A stretch of 64,000 nucleotides of DNA from CAWCKS01 sp963763485 (GTDB taxonomy: Bacteria > Pseudomonadota > Alphaproteobacteria > Rhizobiales > Xanthobacteraceae). The stretch is from positions 434,001-498,000 of the forward strand of contig CAVXOW010000008.1 of the NCBI GenBank assembly GCA_963763485.1, written 5' to 3'. The position numbers and the translations under genes are program-made. Under the pieces are notes generated by a model. That model was not told where the DNA came from, did not search any database, and saw nothing but the letters and a program-made list of their open reading frames with translations. Numbering within the stretch: position 1 is the stretch's first letter; every line of letters starts with the position of its first letter. This document shows positions 54,066-63,886 of this stretch, piece by piece.

Positions 54066-54941
54066 CTATGCCTTCAGAAACTCCAGTAACTGCCCGATCA
54101 CCGCCTCACGCTCATCGTGCGGCAGCCAGTGTCCGGCTTGCGGAAAATGCACGACGCGCGCGTCGGCGCAGAGCGCGGCGCACGCCTCGGCGAGTTTTGG
54201 GCCGACATAGATATCCTTGTCGCCCCAGAGGATGAGGGTCGGCATCGGCAAGCTCTTCGCCGCGGGCATCACCAGATTGTCGGCGGCGACCGCGCGGTAC
54301 CAGTTGATCATCGCGGTCAGCGCGCCCGGCTGCTGCCATGCGGTCTTGTACTGCTTGAGAATCTCCGGCGTGAATGCGTCTTTTCGGGCAGCGCTGGTCA
54401 GCGCCTTGGTGAGGCCGGAGTAACCGCCAAGCCTGATCAGGAACTCAGGAAGCCACGGGATGCGCAGCGCCTGCACGTACCAGCTCTTGCGGCGCTGCTC
54501 GGCGTCATGACGGACGGCGCTCATCCAGACCGCCGGGTGCGGCGCATCCATCGTCACCAGGCGCTCAAGCCGCGCCGGATTTCGCGTCGCCATCCACCAC
54601 GCGACCGCCGAGCCCCAGTCGTGACCGACGACGCGAAAGGTCTTGCGACCAAGTGCGTCAGCAAGCGCAAAAATATCGTCAGCGAGCAGATCGAGCCGAT
54701 ACGCCGCGACACCTTGCGGCTTGCTCGACAGATTGTAGCCGCGCTGGTCGGGTGCGACGATGCGGAAGCCGGCCTGCGCCAGCGGCTCGAAATAGTCGCG
54801 CCATTCGAACCAGAATTCCGGGAAGCCGTGCAGGAGCACGACCAGCGGTCCATCAGCCGGGCCCGCCTGCGCCACGTGCAGCGACACGCCGTTGACGACG
54901 ACAGAGCTGTGTTTGATTTGTGTTTGAGACATGACGTTCAT
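54066..54941 (-). CDS. Alpha/beta hydrolase of the epoxide hydrolase type
   Basis: A 291-residue alpha/beta hydrolase. The oxyanion motif is LLHGFPEFWFEW, the nucleophile Asp is in VVGHDWGSAVAWWM (epoxide-hydrolase style GHDWG), a DQRGYN segment follows, and His is in AGHWLPHDEREA. The HGFP and GHDWG pair is typical of soluble epoxide hydrolases and haloalkane dehalogenase-like proteins; an epoxide is the best guess. A cap domain is present (WYVQALRIPWLPEFLIRLGG). Alone between dispersed repeats. Confidence 0.85.
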   Translation of the reverse strand: MNVMSQTQIKHSSVVVNGVSLHVAQAGPADGPLVVLLHGFPEFWFEWRDYFEPLAQAGFRIVAPDQRGYNLSSKPQGVAAYRLDLLADDIFALADALGRKTFRVVGHDWGSAVAWWMATRNPARLERLVTMDAPHPAVWMSAVRHDAEQRRKSWYVQALRIPWLPEFLIRLGGYSGLTKALTSAARKDAFTPEILKQYKTAWQQPGALTAMINWYRAVAADNLVMPAAKSLPMPTLILWGDKDIYVGPKLAEACAALCADARVVHFPQAGHWLPHDEREAVIGQLLEFLKA

Positions 54942-54977
54942 TTCGCGAGAACAAGCCGCAACTCAGCATTTCCTCTT

Positions 54978-55119
54978 GTCGTCCCCGCGAACGCGGGGAC
55001 CCATACGCCGCAGCAGAATTGAGCCCGACGACGGCAATTATCATACTTTCTTTTCACCGAGTCCGCGGCAAGACAATGAGCGCGGGGGCTATGGGTCCCC
55101 GCTTTCGCGGGGACGACGA
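54978..55119. repeat. Dispersed intergenic inverted repeat, family B copy 2
   Basis: GTCGTCCCCGCGAACGCGGG, continuing GACCCATACGCCGCAGCAG, and TGGGTCCCCGCTTTCGCGGG, continuing GACGACGAGC. The sequence CATACGCCGCAGCAG adjacent to the first arm is close to CGTACTCCGCAGCAA in copy 3. Confidence 0.9.
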
Positions 55120-55127
55120 GCACTCGA

Positions 55128-56753
55128 TTAGGCCCCGATCCTTGCCTTGATCGCCGCGAGCTCGGCCTCGTCCCAGATGCCGATCAGCACGCCGTTCTTC
55201 ACCTGCAGCTGGTTGTCGGCGTAGGCCGCGATCTTCTCGTTCGAGGTCGTGATGTGGCCCTTCGGCAGCAGCGCCCAGTCGAACAGTTTTGCTTGCAGCC
55301 GCGCGATCACGTCGGCACAGGCCGGATCGTTGCCGCGGTCGATGAACTCCTGCGGATCGGTCTGAGATCATAAAGCATCGGGCGAAAGCCGGTAGCGTGG
55401 ATATATTTCCAGCGGCCGTCGAACACCATGAACAGCCGACACTGCTCGAATCGGCTGGTTCAGCTTCAGCCGCACGTCCTGCATCGAGTAGTCGTATTCG
55501 GAGAACACCACGTCGCGCCAGTTTTTTGGCCCGGCCCTCGTGCAATAGCGGCAGCAGCGAGCGGCCTTCGAGAATATGGTCGGGCGGCGTGCCGCCAAAA
55601 TACTCGATGAAGGTCGGCGCGAGATCGATGCCCTCGACCAGCGCGTCGCTGACCGTGCCGCGCGTCGCATCGGCGTCGCGCGAGGGATCGATCACGATCA
55701 ACGGAATCTTGGCCGACTGCTCGTGGAACAAGTCCTTCTCGCCCATCCAGTGGTCGCCGAGATAGTCGCCATGATCCGAACAGAAAACGATCATCGTGGT
55801 GTCGAGCAAGTCCGCGCTGCTTCCAGGAAGCGCATCAACACGCCCATCTGATCGTCGATCTGCTTGATCAGCCCCATATAGGTCGGGATCACCTTGGCGC
55901 GCGCTTCGTCGCGCGACATGTTTTTTGAATAACGCATGTCCATGTAGGCGGCGAACACCGGATGCGCGTTGTCGCGCTCCTTTTCGGAGCGCACGACCGG
56001 CAGCATTTCGTTGGCGCTGTACATGCTGGCGTAAGGCTCGGGGGCGATGTAGGGCCAGTGCGGTTTGATGTAGGACAGGTGCAGGCACCAGGGTCGGCCG
56101 TCCTGCTCGGCCTCGGCGATGAAATCCATCGCGCGGCGCGTCATGTAAGGCGTCTCGGAATGCTCGTCCGGCACGCGCGCCGCCTTGTCGGCGTGGACCA
56201 GGAGCCAGCCGTTCTGCAAACCGCCGTCGTCGGCGGCGCCCGAGTTGGCCCAATGCTCCCACGGATTCGGCGCGTCATAGCCGTGCTCGCGCAGGTAGGC
56301 ATCGTAGCGCGGCCGCGGCTTTCCGGTTGGATGCAGCCCATCGTCGCGCTCGTAGGGTTCGAAGCCGCACTGGCTGACATGAACGCCGATGATCGAGTCC
56401 GGCGCGATGCCGAGCAGCTTGAGGCCCTCCAAATCAGGAGCCATGTGGGTTTTGCCGACCAGCACATTGCGCACGCCGATTGCTTTCAGGTGATCGCCGA
56501 GTGTCGGCTCGCCGACAGGCAGCGGCCAGCCGTTCCAGTGCGAGCCGTGGCTGCGCATGTAGCGGCCGGTATAGAACGACATTCGCGAGGGGCCGCAGAT
56601 CGGCGACTGCACATAGGCATTCGAGAAGCGTACGCCGCGCTGCGCCATGGCATCGATGTTCGGGGTCTGCAGCGTTGGATGCCCGGTGCAGGACAGATAG
56701 TCGTAGCGAAGCTGGTCACACATGATCCAGAGGACGTTTTTTGCTTTGGCCAT
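55128..56753 (-). CDS. Sulfatase/phosphonate monoester hydrolase family protein (several frameshifts)
   Basis: An alkaline-phosphatase-fold hydrolase of about 540 residues. The N-terminal 320 residues in one frame include LWIMCDQLRYDYLSCTGHPT and the modified-Cys site PICGPSR with Cys53 (formylglycine expected). Later segments are in other frames: TTMIVFCSDHGDYLGDHWMGEKDLFHEQS, then VFSEYDYSMQDVRLKLNQP, then WALLPKGHITTSNEKIAAYADN. At least three frame changes (near 55815, 55530 and 55380-55440). Metal ligands Asp13 and the Asp/His in SDHGD remain. The substrate could be a sulfate ester or phosphonate ester. The ATG at 56751-56753 is used. Confidence 0.83.
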
Positions 56754-56830
56754 GTGTTTCCCGGCTCGCGCGTTTGAGGCATGCTGATGGTGCGACAGGG
56801 CACCGGATAAAACAAGGCGAGGAAAACACC

Positions 56831-57622
56831 ATGGCGGGACGGCTCAAGGGCAAGGTGGCAATCGTGACGGGCGCGGCGCCGCGCGGCGAAGGCATCGGCA
56901 ACGGCATGGCGACCGCGATCCTGTTCGCGCGCGAGGGCGCCAACGTCGTGCTGGTCAACCGCAGCGCCGAACGCGCCGAAAAACTGGCGAAGCAGATCAA
57001 GGATGAAGGCGGCACAGTGTCAGTGTTCGCCGGCGACGTCGCCAAGCCCGACGTCACCGAGGCGATGGCCGACTTCACGATGAAGAGCTATGGCCGCATC
57101 GACATCCTGCACAACAATGTCGGCATCGGCGGCGTGCCCGGAACGCCGGAGACGGTGGCGCTCGAAGGCTGGAACACCGTGCTCGAAACCAATCTGACCT
57201 CCACGATGCTGTGCACCAAGGCTTGCCTGCCGCGCATGAAGCAGGGCGGCGGCGGCTCGATCATCATGGTGTCGTCGATTGCCGGCGCGCTCGGCCTGAT
57301 GGGGTCGGTGGGCGCGGTGGCCTACGCGACCTCGAAGGCCGGGTTGCACGGCTTTACACTTTCGGTCGCCGCCGATTACGCAACACAAAACATTCGCGCC
57401 AACTGCATCATCGTCGGTTCGGTATACACGCCGATGGCTTCCGGGTTTGGCGAGGAAGCCCGCCAGCGGCGGGTCAAGATGGTGCCGATGCAGACCGAAG
57501 GCACAGGCTGGGACGTCGCCCACGGCGCGGTCTATCTCGCTTCTGACGAGTCGCGCTGGATCACCGGGCTAATGCTGCCGATCGACGGCGGGCTGACGGC
57601 GCTCCGGGCGTGGCCGAGGTGA
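56831..57622 (+). CDS. SDR-family NAD(P)-dependent oxidoreductase
   Basis: A 263-residue SDR. The cofactor motif is TGAAPRGEGIGNG (a longer Gly motif), the core motif is HNNVGIGG (Val instead of the usual Ala), the catalytic Ser is in VSSIAGALG and YATSK supplies Tyr and Lys. It ends LPIDGGLTALRAW. Catalysis should be intact; the substrate is unknown. It diverges from the sulfatase and converges on the TRAP permease gene, whose stop is adjacent. Confidence 0.88.
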   Translation: MAGRLKGKVAIVTGAAPRGEGIGNGMATAILFAREGANVVLVNRSAERAEKLAKQIKDEGGTVSVFAGDVAKPDVTEAMADFTMKSYGRIDILHNNVGIGGVPGTPETVALEGWNTVLETNLTSTMLCTKACLPRMKQGGGGSIIMVSSIAGALGLMGSVGAVAYATSKAGLHGFTLSVAADYATQNIRANCIIVGSVYTPMASGFGEEARQRRVKMVPMQTEGTGWDVAHGAVYLASDESRWITGLMLPIDGGLTALRAWPR

Positions 57623-58960
57623 TCACGGGCAGATATACCCTGGTCCGCTCGGGCTTTTAAAACAGCCGACGGCCTCCGGCATCACCTGCTTCGGCAGCCA
57701 CAGCACCACCTTCGGGAAATAGATCGTGAACACGATGGTGAACAGGAATACGACGTAGATCGGCAACGCCGCGCGCAGCGCCTGCGGGAATCGGACGCCG
57801 ACGAATTTCGACGCCATCAACAGCACCAGTCCATAGGGCGGCGTGATCAGGCCGAACGCCAGCGTCGCAATCAGCACCACGCCCATGTGCACCGGGATTG
57901 ATGTCGCCGGCCTGCGTCAATGCGTTCACCAGCGGCATGAAGATGATGATGGTCGGCACCGGCTCGATAAAGTCGCCGATGATGGTGAACAGCAGCACCA
58001 GCAGCAGCATGATGAGATGCGGGTCGGTGCCGGCGAGGTCGGTGATCCATTCGGCGATGACCAGCGCGCCGCGCAGGTAGGCAAACAGCCAGCCGAACGA
58101 ATTGGCGGCGCCGATCGTGATCAGCGGCAGCGAGAAGATCAGCCCGGCAATGCAAAAATCCCGCGGCAGCATTTTGATATGGCCGCGATTGAGCAAGGGG
58201 ATCACGACGATGATGATCCAGGCGACTGCGACGACTCCGGCCTCGGTCGGCGTGAAGAAGCCGGTGAGAATGCCGCCGAGCAGGATCAAGGGGATCATCA
58301 GCGGCAGCGCGGCGTCGCCGAACGCGAATACGACATCACGGAACAGCGCGCGGGGCCGCGTCATGCCACGCGGGCCGAAGAAATAGCAGTAAATCATCAA
58401 TCCGACGCCGATCATCAGGCCGGGCACGATGCCGGCCATGAACAGGCCGGCAATCGAGACGTTGCCGATCGCGCCATAGACCACCGCGGTGATGCTTGGC
58501 GGCACCAGAGCTGCAATGGTCGACGCCGCCGCGATGATCGCGGCGATGAAGGCCGGATCGTAGCCCTCGCGCTTCATCGGGCCGGCGAGCGCGCGGCTGA
58601 TCACGGCGACGTCGGCGGTGGTCGAGCCCGACATCTCCGAGAAGAACATCGAGAACACGGTCACCACCTGGGAGAGGCCGCCTCTGATGTGGCCGACCAG
58701 CGCCAGCGACAGGTTGGCGACGCGCTGCACGACATTGGCCGAGCTCATCAGCTCGCCGACCAGAAGAAAGAACGGAATCGCCAGCAGCGCTTCCGAATCC
58801 ATGCCGTCGAACATCTTCTGGATCAGCGCAGTGTGGGAGACGTCAGTGAAGATCGCACCGATCATCACGCCGCCGAGCAGCGAGAACGCGACGGGCACAC
58901 CAAGATAACCGAAGCCAGGAAGCAGAACGTCATCAAGAGGAGAACCAGCGTGGTGCTCAC
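57623..58960 (-). CDS. dctM: TRAP transporter large permease (DctM-like, two frameshifts)
   Basis: A ~445-residue membrane protein of the DctM class with about a dozen hydrophobic helices. Visible parts: LLLVGELMSSANVVQRVANL, SGSTTADVAVISRALAGPMK, FFTPTEAGVVAV and the C-terminal LWLPKQVMPEAVG. The GTG start at 58958-58960 shares GTGA with the DctQ stop; the frame changes just after it near 58905 and again near 57895. The span is a multiple of three because one deletion and one insertion balance. It energises uptake with sodium or proton gradients. Confidence 0.85.
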
Positions 58961-59550
58961 CTGGATTCTCCCGCGGGAATGACCGGAGGAATCGCTTCGA
59001 TCGTTCGCACCAGCAGGGGGTCGGCGACGTCTTCGTCACGCTCGAAGCCGTTGCGCCAGCCGTTGACGAGCTGCTCGACCATGAACAGCGCTATCAGCAC
59101 GCCGCTCAAGGGAATCGCCGCATAGAGCGAAGCGATCGGCGTCATCGACGGCATGCGGAAGCTGGTGAAGCCGCGCAGGAAATTGAGATAGCCGAAATAG
59201 ATGAAGCAGAGCGCGACGCTGAGCACGACAAGCCGCGTCGCGATCTCGATGACCTGGCGCGTCCTGCCGTGCAGGGCGTCGCTGATCGCGGTAAGATAGA
59301 GATGATCGTTGCGGCGCGCCGCGACCGCGGTGCCGGTGAAGATCGCGTAGATGAAGAAGGTCGAGGTGACCTCCTGCAGCCACAGCCAGGGATGGCGGAT
59401 CTCGCGGGTGATGATGTCGAAGATCACGGTGGTGCAGAATCCGCACAACAGGATGCCGCAGAGAATCATCAGGATCACCTCGACGCCATCCAGCGCGCGC
59501 CATTTCAGGTGGCGTTGCCGCTGCGAGACGAGGTGAGAGCGGAGACTCAT
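58957..59550 (-). CDS. dctQ: TRAP transporter small permease (DctQ-like)
   Basis: A 197-residue protein with four membrane helices (VEVILMILCGILLCGFCTTV, WLQEVTSTFFIYAIFTGTAV, and two later). The cytosolic loop after TM2 (AAARRNDHLYLT) is DctQ-like. It is intact. The start at 59548-59550 is 190 bases from the binding-protein gene stop, with a family B repeat between. Its TGA overlaps the DctM GTG. Confidence 0.87.
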   Translation of the reverse strand: MSLRSHLVSQRQRHLKWRALDGVEVILMILCGILLCGFCTTVIFDIITREIRHPWLWLQEVTSTFFIYAIFTGTAVAARRNDHLYLTAISDALHGRTRQVIEIATRLVVLSVALCFIYFGYLNFLRGFTSFRMPSMTPIASLYAAIPLSGVLIALFMVEQLVNGWRNGFERDEDVADPLLVRTIEAIPPVIPAGESR

Positions 59551-59572
59551 GGGCGCAGTCCGCCTTTGTTAC

Positions 59573-59719
59573 GGTCGTCCCCGCGAACGCGGGGACCCGT
59601 ACTCCGCAGCAAAAGCGAGACGACGGGCACAAGCGCAGTCATTCCATCGCTTCTCGGCGACTTCCCTATCCCGACAATGTACACCGGGGCTATGGATCCC
59701 CGCGTTCGCGGTGACGACG
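59573..59719. repeat. Dispersed intergenic inverted repeat, family B copy 3
   Basis: GGTCGTCCCCGCGAACGCGG, continuing GGACCCGTACTCCGCAGCAA, and CTATGGATCCCCGCGTTCGC, continuing GGTGACGACGG. It lies between dctQ and dctP, so it interrupts the TRAP operon and may stabilise or separate the mRNA segments. Confidence 0.9.
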
Positions 59720-59742
59720 GCTCATGGGTTTGGCGACACCGC

Positions 59743-60750
59743 TCACGTGATCGCCCGGATGAGGTCCTTGATCTTGGTGGCATGGGGGCCAAGTTCGGCC
59801 GACATCTTGTCGAGATAGGGGTCGGCGATCTTCTGGAAGCCGGACTTGTCGACATCCTTGACGATCTTGACCCCGATCGAGGTCAGCTTGGTCGCCGACT
59901 CGTGCTCCAGCGCGATCGCTTTCGCCGGCTGGTTCTTGTTCACCTCGTCTGCTGCGGTCTGCACCCACTTCTGCTGGTCCGCCGACAGGCTGTTCCAGGT
60001 CTTGTCGCTGACCCAGGTAAAGCTGTTGTTGGCCTCGTGCTCGGTCATCGATAGCACCGGCGCGACTTCATAGTGCTTGTTGGCGAGGTAGACGTTGACG
60101 CCGTTCTCGGCGACATCGACGACGCCGGTTTGCAGCGAGGTGTAGACGCTGCCGAACGGCATGTGCACGGTCTGCGCGCCATAGGCCGGGAACATTGTGT
60201 CCTCGGTCGGCGTCGCCTGCACGCGCACCTTCAGCCCCTTGATGTCACCGATGTTCTTGATCTCGCGCTTGGAATACATGTTGCGCAAGCCGAGCGTCGA
60301 CAGCGCGATGATGCGCGCGCCCTGCACCGTCTCCTGAATCATCGTCTTGCAGGCATCGGCGAGTTTTTGCTCACCCATTGCCTTGATCAGGTGATCTTCC
60401 GAGCGGAACAGGAAGTGCAGCGACATCACGCCGGCCTGCGGCGACAGCGTCGCAGCGTTCGCGGATGACGAGATACAGAACTCAATGTCACCCGACTTGA
60501 CCAGTTGCAGCACCTGCGGCTCCTGGCCGAGCTGCGCACCGGGATACTGGTCGATCAGCATCGTGCCGTTGGACAGTTGCTTCAGCCTGTCGGCGAAGAT
60601 GTCGCCGAGAATACCGTAGCCCGTCGTCTTCGGCTGGTCGTAGGCGAAACGATAGTGCTTCACCTCCTGCGCACGCACGACAAAGGGTGCGGCGAGGCCA
60701 GCAGCGCCCGTCACGAGGCCGCCAACGGCGGCCCGTCTGGTGATGTCCAT
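59743..60750 (-). CDS. dctP: TRAP transporter substrate-binding protein (DctP-like)
   Basis: A 335-residue periplasmic binding protein. The N-terminus MDITRRAAVGGLVTGAAGL has a twin-arginine motif and a hydrophobic segment, so Tat export is likely. The DctP family features are YDQPKTTGYGILGDIFADRL, GLKVRVQATPTEDTMFP with the carboxylate-binding Arg, and MPFGSVYTSLQTGVVDVAEN. It would deliver an organic acid to DctQM. The ATG at 60748-60750 has GGGGAGGAAG upstream. The binding site may fit a keto acid or aromatic acid, but no substrate can be assigned. Confidence 0.9.
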   Translation of the reverse strand: MDITRRAAVGGLVTGAAGLAAPFVVRAQEVKHYRFAYDQPKTTGYGILGDIFADRLKQLSNGTMLIDQYPGAQLGQEPQVLQLVKSGDIEFCISSSANAATLSPQAGVMSLHFLFRSEDHLIKAMGEQKLADACKTMIQETVQGARIIALSTLGLRNMYSKREIKNIGDIKGLKVRVQATPTEDTMFPAYGAQTVHMPFGSVYTSLQTGVVDVAENGVNVYLANKHYEVAPVLSMTEHEANNSFTWVSDKTWNSLSADQQKWVQTAADEVNKNQPAKAIALEHESATKLTSIGVKIVKDVDKSGFQKIADPYLDKMSAELGPHATKIKDLIRAIT

Positions 60751-61022
60751 AACTTCCTCCCCGAAATGGGTCCGCTTCTTTTTGAGCTGGGCGGATTGCT
60801 TGTTTGGCAAAAAGGCAGTGGCGAACCGTAACACCGCGATCTCACGCCGGGAAGCGGCAGCGCTTGAACTTTGGTCGGCATTTCGCGCCGTCAGGAAAGC
60901 TGAGCCTCAGCTTGAGATAACTCGGCTTGCACAGCGAAAGCATCGGGAGCGAAACAACGCACCCGAAGAATCGGTATGCGGATCGCCGCTGCCGGTCGAA
61001 CTCGATTCAACAGTGAGGACAA

Positions 61023-61514
61023 ATGAGCGAAGCTTTGAAAGATCGCCCCGATGTCGTGGTGTTTCCACCGATCGTTCTGCTTGCGATCCTCGTGCTCGCA
61101 ATTGCGCTGCAACGGCTCGCCCCGCTGAATCTGCTTGCAGCGGTTGCTTGTTCGCCCAGGATTGTCGTCGGAGCAATCATTGCGCTGGCTGGCGCGCTCG
61201 TTGCGGTCAGCGGCCAGCGCGCCCTGGCGCGGCGCGGGACCAATGCGAACCCGTCGCGCCCGACACTCGCGCTCGCAACCGACGGCATTTACCGTTTCAC
61301 GCGCAACCCGATGTATGTCGGCGGCATGACAGCGCTTGCGGGCGTCGCGTTGATCTTCGCGCTCGACTGGCTGGTGCTGCAGATGGTTCCGGCCGCCGTC
61401 GTGCTGCACCTCGGCATTGTCAGCCGAGAAGAACAGTATCTCGACCGCAAATTCGGGGACGAATACCGGAGTTACAAGGCGCAAGCGCCGCGTTACCTGC
61501 CTTTTGTCGGCTGA
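61023..61514 (+). CDS. Isoprenylcysteine carboxylmethyltransferase-family membrane protein
   Basis: A 163-residue protein with about four membrane helices and the ICMT/PEMT end motif GIYRFTRNPMYVGGMTAL followed by SREEQYLDRKFGDEYRSYKA. It shares the RFTRNP and E-x-Y-L-x-R-K-F-G features with the protein at 32002 and is about 30-40 percent similar by eye. The physiological substrate is unknown. The ATG at 61023 follows GTGAGGACAA. Confidence 0.83.
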   Translation: MSEALKDRPDVVVFPPIVLLAILVLAIALQRLAPLNLLAAVACSPRIVVGAIIALAGALVAVSGQRALARRGTNANPSRPTLALATDGIYRFTRNPMYVGGMTALAGVALIFALDWLVLQMVPAAVVLHLGIVSREEQYLDRKFGDEYRSYKAQAPRYLPFVG

Positions 61515-61674
61515 CCCCGGCAAAAAGCGCAACGCTGATACGCATCTTGCACCGCGCAATCAACTGATTGTGCGCCGCAATTGCGCGACGGAATAACCGG
61601 CTTACTTTCATGTTCAACAATTGTATTGCGTCCAAAGCACCTCGAAATCGAAGAACCCAACAAGCGTGAAAACC

Positions 61675-61929
61675 ATGCGCACATTCCTGCTTTCTGCTGT
61701 TGCCGCAACCACAGTGCTGGCCTCTGCCGCGATTGGCCTGTCAACCGATGCGAATGCCGCGGCCCGTCATCCGCATTATCGCACTCCCGCCGCGCCCGTC
61801 GTTCGTCAGGGTCCATACGGCTCCTTCAACACATTTGGCGCACCGGGCGTCAGCCCGTACCAGGGACGACGGGATGTGAATCCCATTTCCGGCACACCGC
61901 GCTGGAATGCAGCGGGTGGTGCTGCGTAA
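61675..61929 (+). CDS. Small secreted protein of unknown function
   Basis: An 84-residue protein. A signal peptide of about 28 residues (RTFLLSAVAATTVLASAAIG, ending near NAA) is followed by a Pro/Arg/Gly-rich ~55-residue tail (RQGPYGSFNTFGAPGVSPYQ). The ATG at 61675 is preceded by GTGAAAACC. It has the same build as the small secreted protein at 12313 but no close sequence match. Function unknown. Confidence 0.65.
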   Translation: MRTFLLSAVAATTVLASAAIGLSTDANAAARHPHYRTPAAPVVRQGPYGSFNTFGAPGVSPYQGRRDVNPISGTPRWNAAGGAA

Positions 61930-62036
61930 GCCGCCCTTAGCCGACAGGGAGCGCTAACGGACTTCCGCTCGCCATCTTTCTGCTATGCTCGCGCTCGACG
62001 AAAAGATCAGTTGCGCAGCAGTGGAGGGGCGGAAGC

Positions 62037-62946
62037 ATGAGGCCGTTTGTCATTCACGATCGCCGGTTCGGAGCGCTGGTGATCGGACACACATTGCTGG
62101 AAAAGCTCTGGACCGGTTGCCGCTGGGCGGAAGGTCCTGCGTATTTTCCGGCCGGACGCTATCTCGTCTGGTCCGACATCCCGAACGATCGCATCATGCG
62201 GTTCGACGAGACCGACGGCTCGGTGTCGGTATTTCGCGACCCGTGCTTCAACGCCAACGGCAACACCACCGATGGCCAAGGCCGCCTCGTCACCGCGGAG
62301 CATCGGGGGCGGCGCATCACGCGCACCGAGCACGACGGCACCATCACGGTGCTGGCCGACCGCTTCGAGGGCAAGCGCTTCAATTCGCCGAACGACGTGG
62401 TGGTGAAGTCCGACGGCTCGGTCTGGTTCACCGATCCGACCTACGGCATCGACAGCGACTATGAAGGTGACAAGGCGGAGTCCGAGATCGGCGCGTCGAA
62501 CGTCTATCGCATCGATCCGAAGACCGGAGCGGTCACGTTGGTTGTGCGCGATCGGGTGCGGCCCAATGGCCTGGCGTTCTCGCCGGACGAGAAAATCCTC
62601 TATGTCGCCGACACCGGCCGGTCGCACGTACCTGATTTGCCGGCGACACTTACCGCATACACGATGAATTCCGACGGCGTGTCGGTTGGCGAATTCAAAA
62701 CTGTTTGCGACCTGCCCGGACGGCGTGTTCGACGGCTTCCGTTGCGACACCGAGGGCAATGTCTGGACCTCCGCGGGACGCAACGTGTTTTGCTACGCGA
62801 GCGACGGCACCCACATCGGCACGATTCCGGTGCCTGAACTGGTCGCGAATGTCTGCTTCGGCGGGCCGAAACGCAACCGGCTCTACATCTGCGGCCAGAC
62901 GTCGCTGTACTCGCTGTATACGAAGGCGAGAGGCACGGGGATTTAG
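62037..62946 (+). CDS. SMP-30/gluconolactonase-like protein (frameshifted)
   Basis: A ~303-residue six-bladed beta-propeller lactonase-type protein. Blades are visible in WTGCRWAEGPAYFPAGRYLV, PCFNANGNTTDGQGRLVTAE, FNSPNDVVVKSDGSVWFTDP and NGLAFSPDEKILYVADT. Metal-ligand Glu, Asn and Asp positions are retained. After about 62700 the sequence runs in another frame (CPDGVFDGFRCDTEGNVWTS to GQTSLYSLYTKARG). A length of 910 bases fits one insertion. The enzyme may hydrolyse a sugar or aldonolactone. The ATG at 62037 follows GGAGGGGCGGAAGC. Confidence 0.85.
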
Positions 62947-62973
62947 GTCGACGGCATGCTCAATCTGTCGCCG

Positions 62974-63047
62974 CTCATCCTGAGGTGCCCGCGCGCCACA
63001 CGCTATCGTCGCACACAACAAGACATTGCGCGGGCCTCAGGATGACG
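62974..63047. repeat. Dispersed repeat, family I-like
   Basis: CTCATCCTGAGGTGCCCGCG and CGCGGGCCTCAGGATGACGG are inverted around about 35 bases. The CATCCTGAGG core matches the element at 14755. It lies between convergent SMP-30 and SNase-like genes. Confidence 0.7.
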
Positions 63048-63076
63048 GGTCAGCGTCACCCTGCAGCCCTTAACCT

Positions 63077-63820
63077 TCACTTCCTTCGCGGGCGGCAGTT
63101 GTAGGCCTTGCGAAAGCCTTCGGCCTGCGCATCCTCTTCGCTGCAGAACCAGCGATCCGGCTTGATCAGCGTCTCGTAGCTGCGGCAGGCCTGCAGGTGA
63201 TAGATGCCGAGGTTGCCCGTGACATGGGCGCGCACCGCGAATTTTCCTTTGATGTTGCAGCTGGGCGGCGCAACGGCTTCAGAGGGAAACAGGATTGCGC
63301 GGATCTCGCGATCCTTGTCGCCGCGGCAGGAGCCGCCGAGCAGAGCCGCGGTCTTGTTGCCGCGGCGAAAATCCGAACCGGCGACGAAGCAGCCCTTCCA
63401 TAGTCCCAAAAGATCTTTTTTGGCCGCCGCCTGGTCGTCCTTGAAGTTGCTCTTGACTGACGATGCAGCGGCGAGCGCAATGCCCTTCTGCACCGCCTGC
63501 TGGTTGAGGCTGGTCGCTGCGCCTTCGACCGTGCAGACGCCGATGTGCCATTTGACAAAACTCTTGTCGGGCCCGAGGTCGTCGCAGCGCACCGCATGAT
63601 CGCCGATCAGCTTGGTCAATTGCTCGCGCGCATCCGCGCCGCAGGCAAAGGGGTCGGCAAACTCGTTCAGGCAGAGCTGATCGAACGCCGGCGCGTCGAC
63701 GCCGTCGAGTCGCCAGGTCGTGCCTGAAACTTGAATGGTGCCGCCATCCTTGACGACGACATCGGCGGCCCAGGCCGGAGTCATTGAGACAAGGACCAAA
63801 AGAGCAATCAGGAAACGCAT
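63077..63820 (-). CDS. Exported SNase-fold (thermonuclease-like) protein, probably catalytically altered
   Basis: A 247-residue protein. A signal peptide ends near TPAWA. The first ~80 mature residues resemble the OB-fold of staphylococcal nuclease: DGGTIQVSGTTWRLDGVDAP, then LCLNEFADPFACGADAREQL. In active members the acidic residue follows the second DAP (DTPE/DAPE); here it is DAPAF. The Arg after it is retained but a second catalytic Arg is not obvious. The remaining ~130 residues are Cys-containing (GSCRGDKDREIRAIL, then PPSCNIKGKFAVRAHV). It may bind nucleic acids or ligands rather than cut. The ATG at 63818-63820 is used. Confidence 0.75.
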   Translation of the reverse strand: MRFLIALLVLVSMTPAWAADVVVKDGGTIQVSGTTWRLDGVDAPAFDQLCLNEFADPFACGADAREQLTKLIGDHAVRCDDLGPDKSFVKWHIGVCTVEGAATSLNQQAVQKGIALAAASSVKSNFKDDQAAAKKDLLGLWKGCFVAGSDFRRGNKTAALLGGSCRGDKDREIRAILFPSEAVAPPSCNIKGKFAVRAHVTGNLGIYHLQACRSYETLIKPDRWFCSEEDAQAEGFRKAYNCRPRRK

Positions 63821-63886
63821 GAAGATGTGCTGCCCCGCATCGGTGTCGCGGACGGCTTATAGCGCAAAATTTTCTGCGCGAACGCC

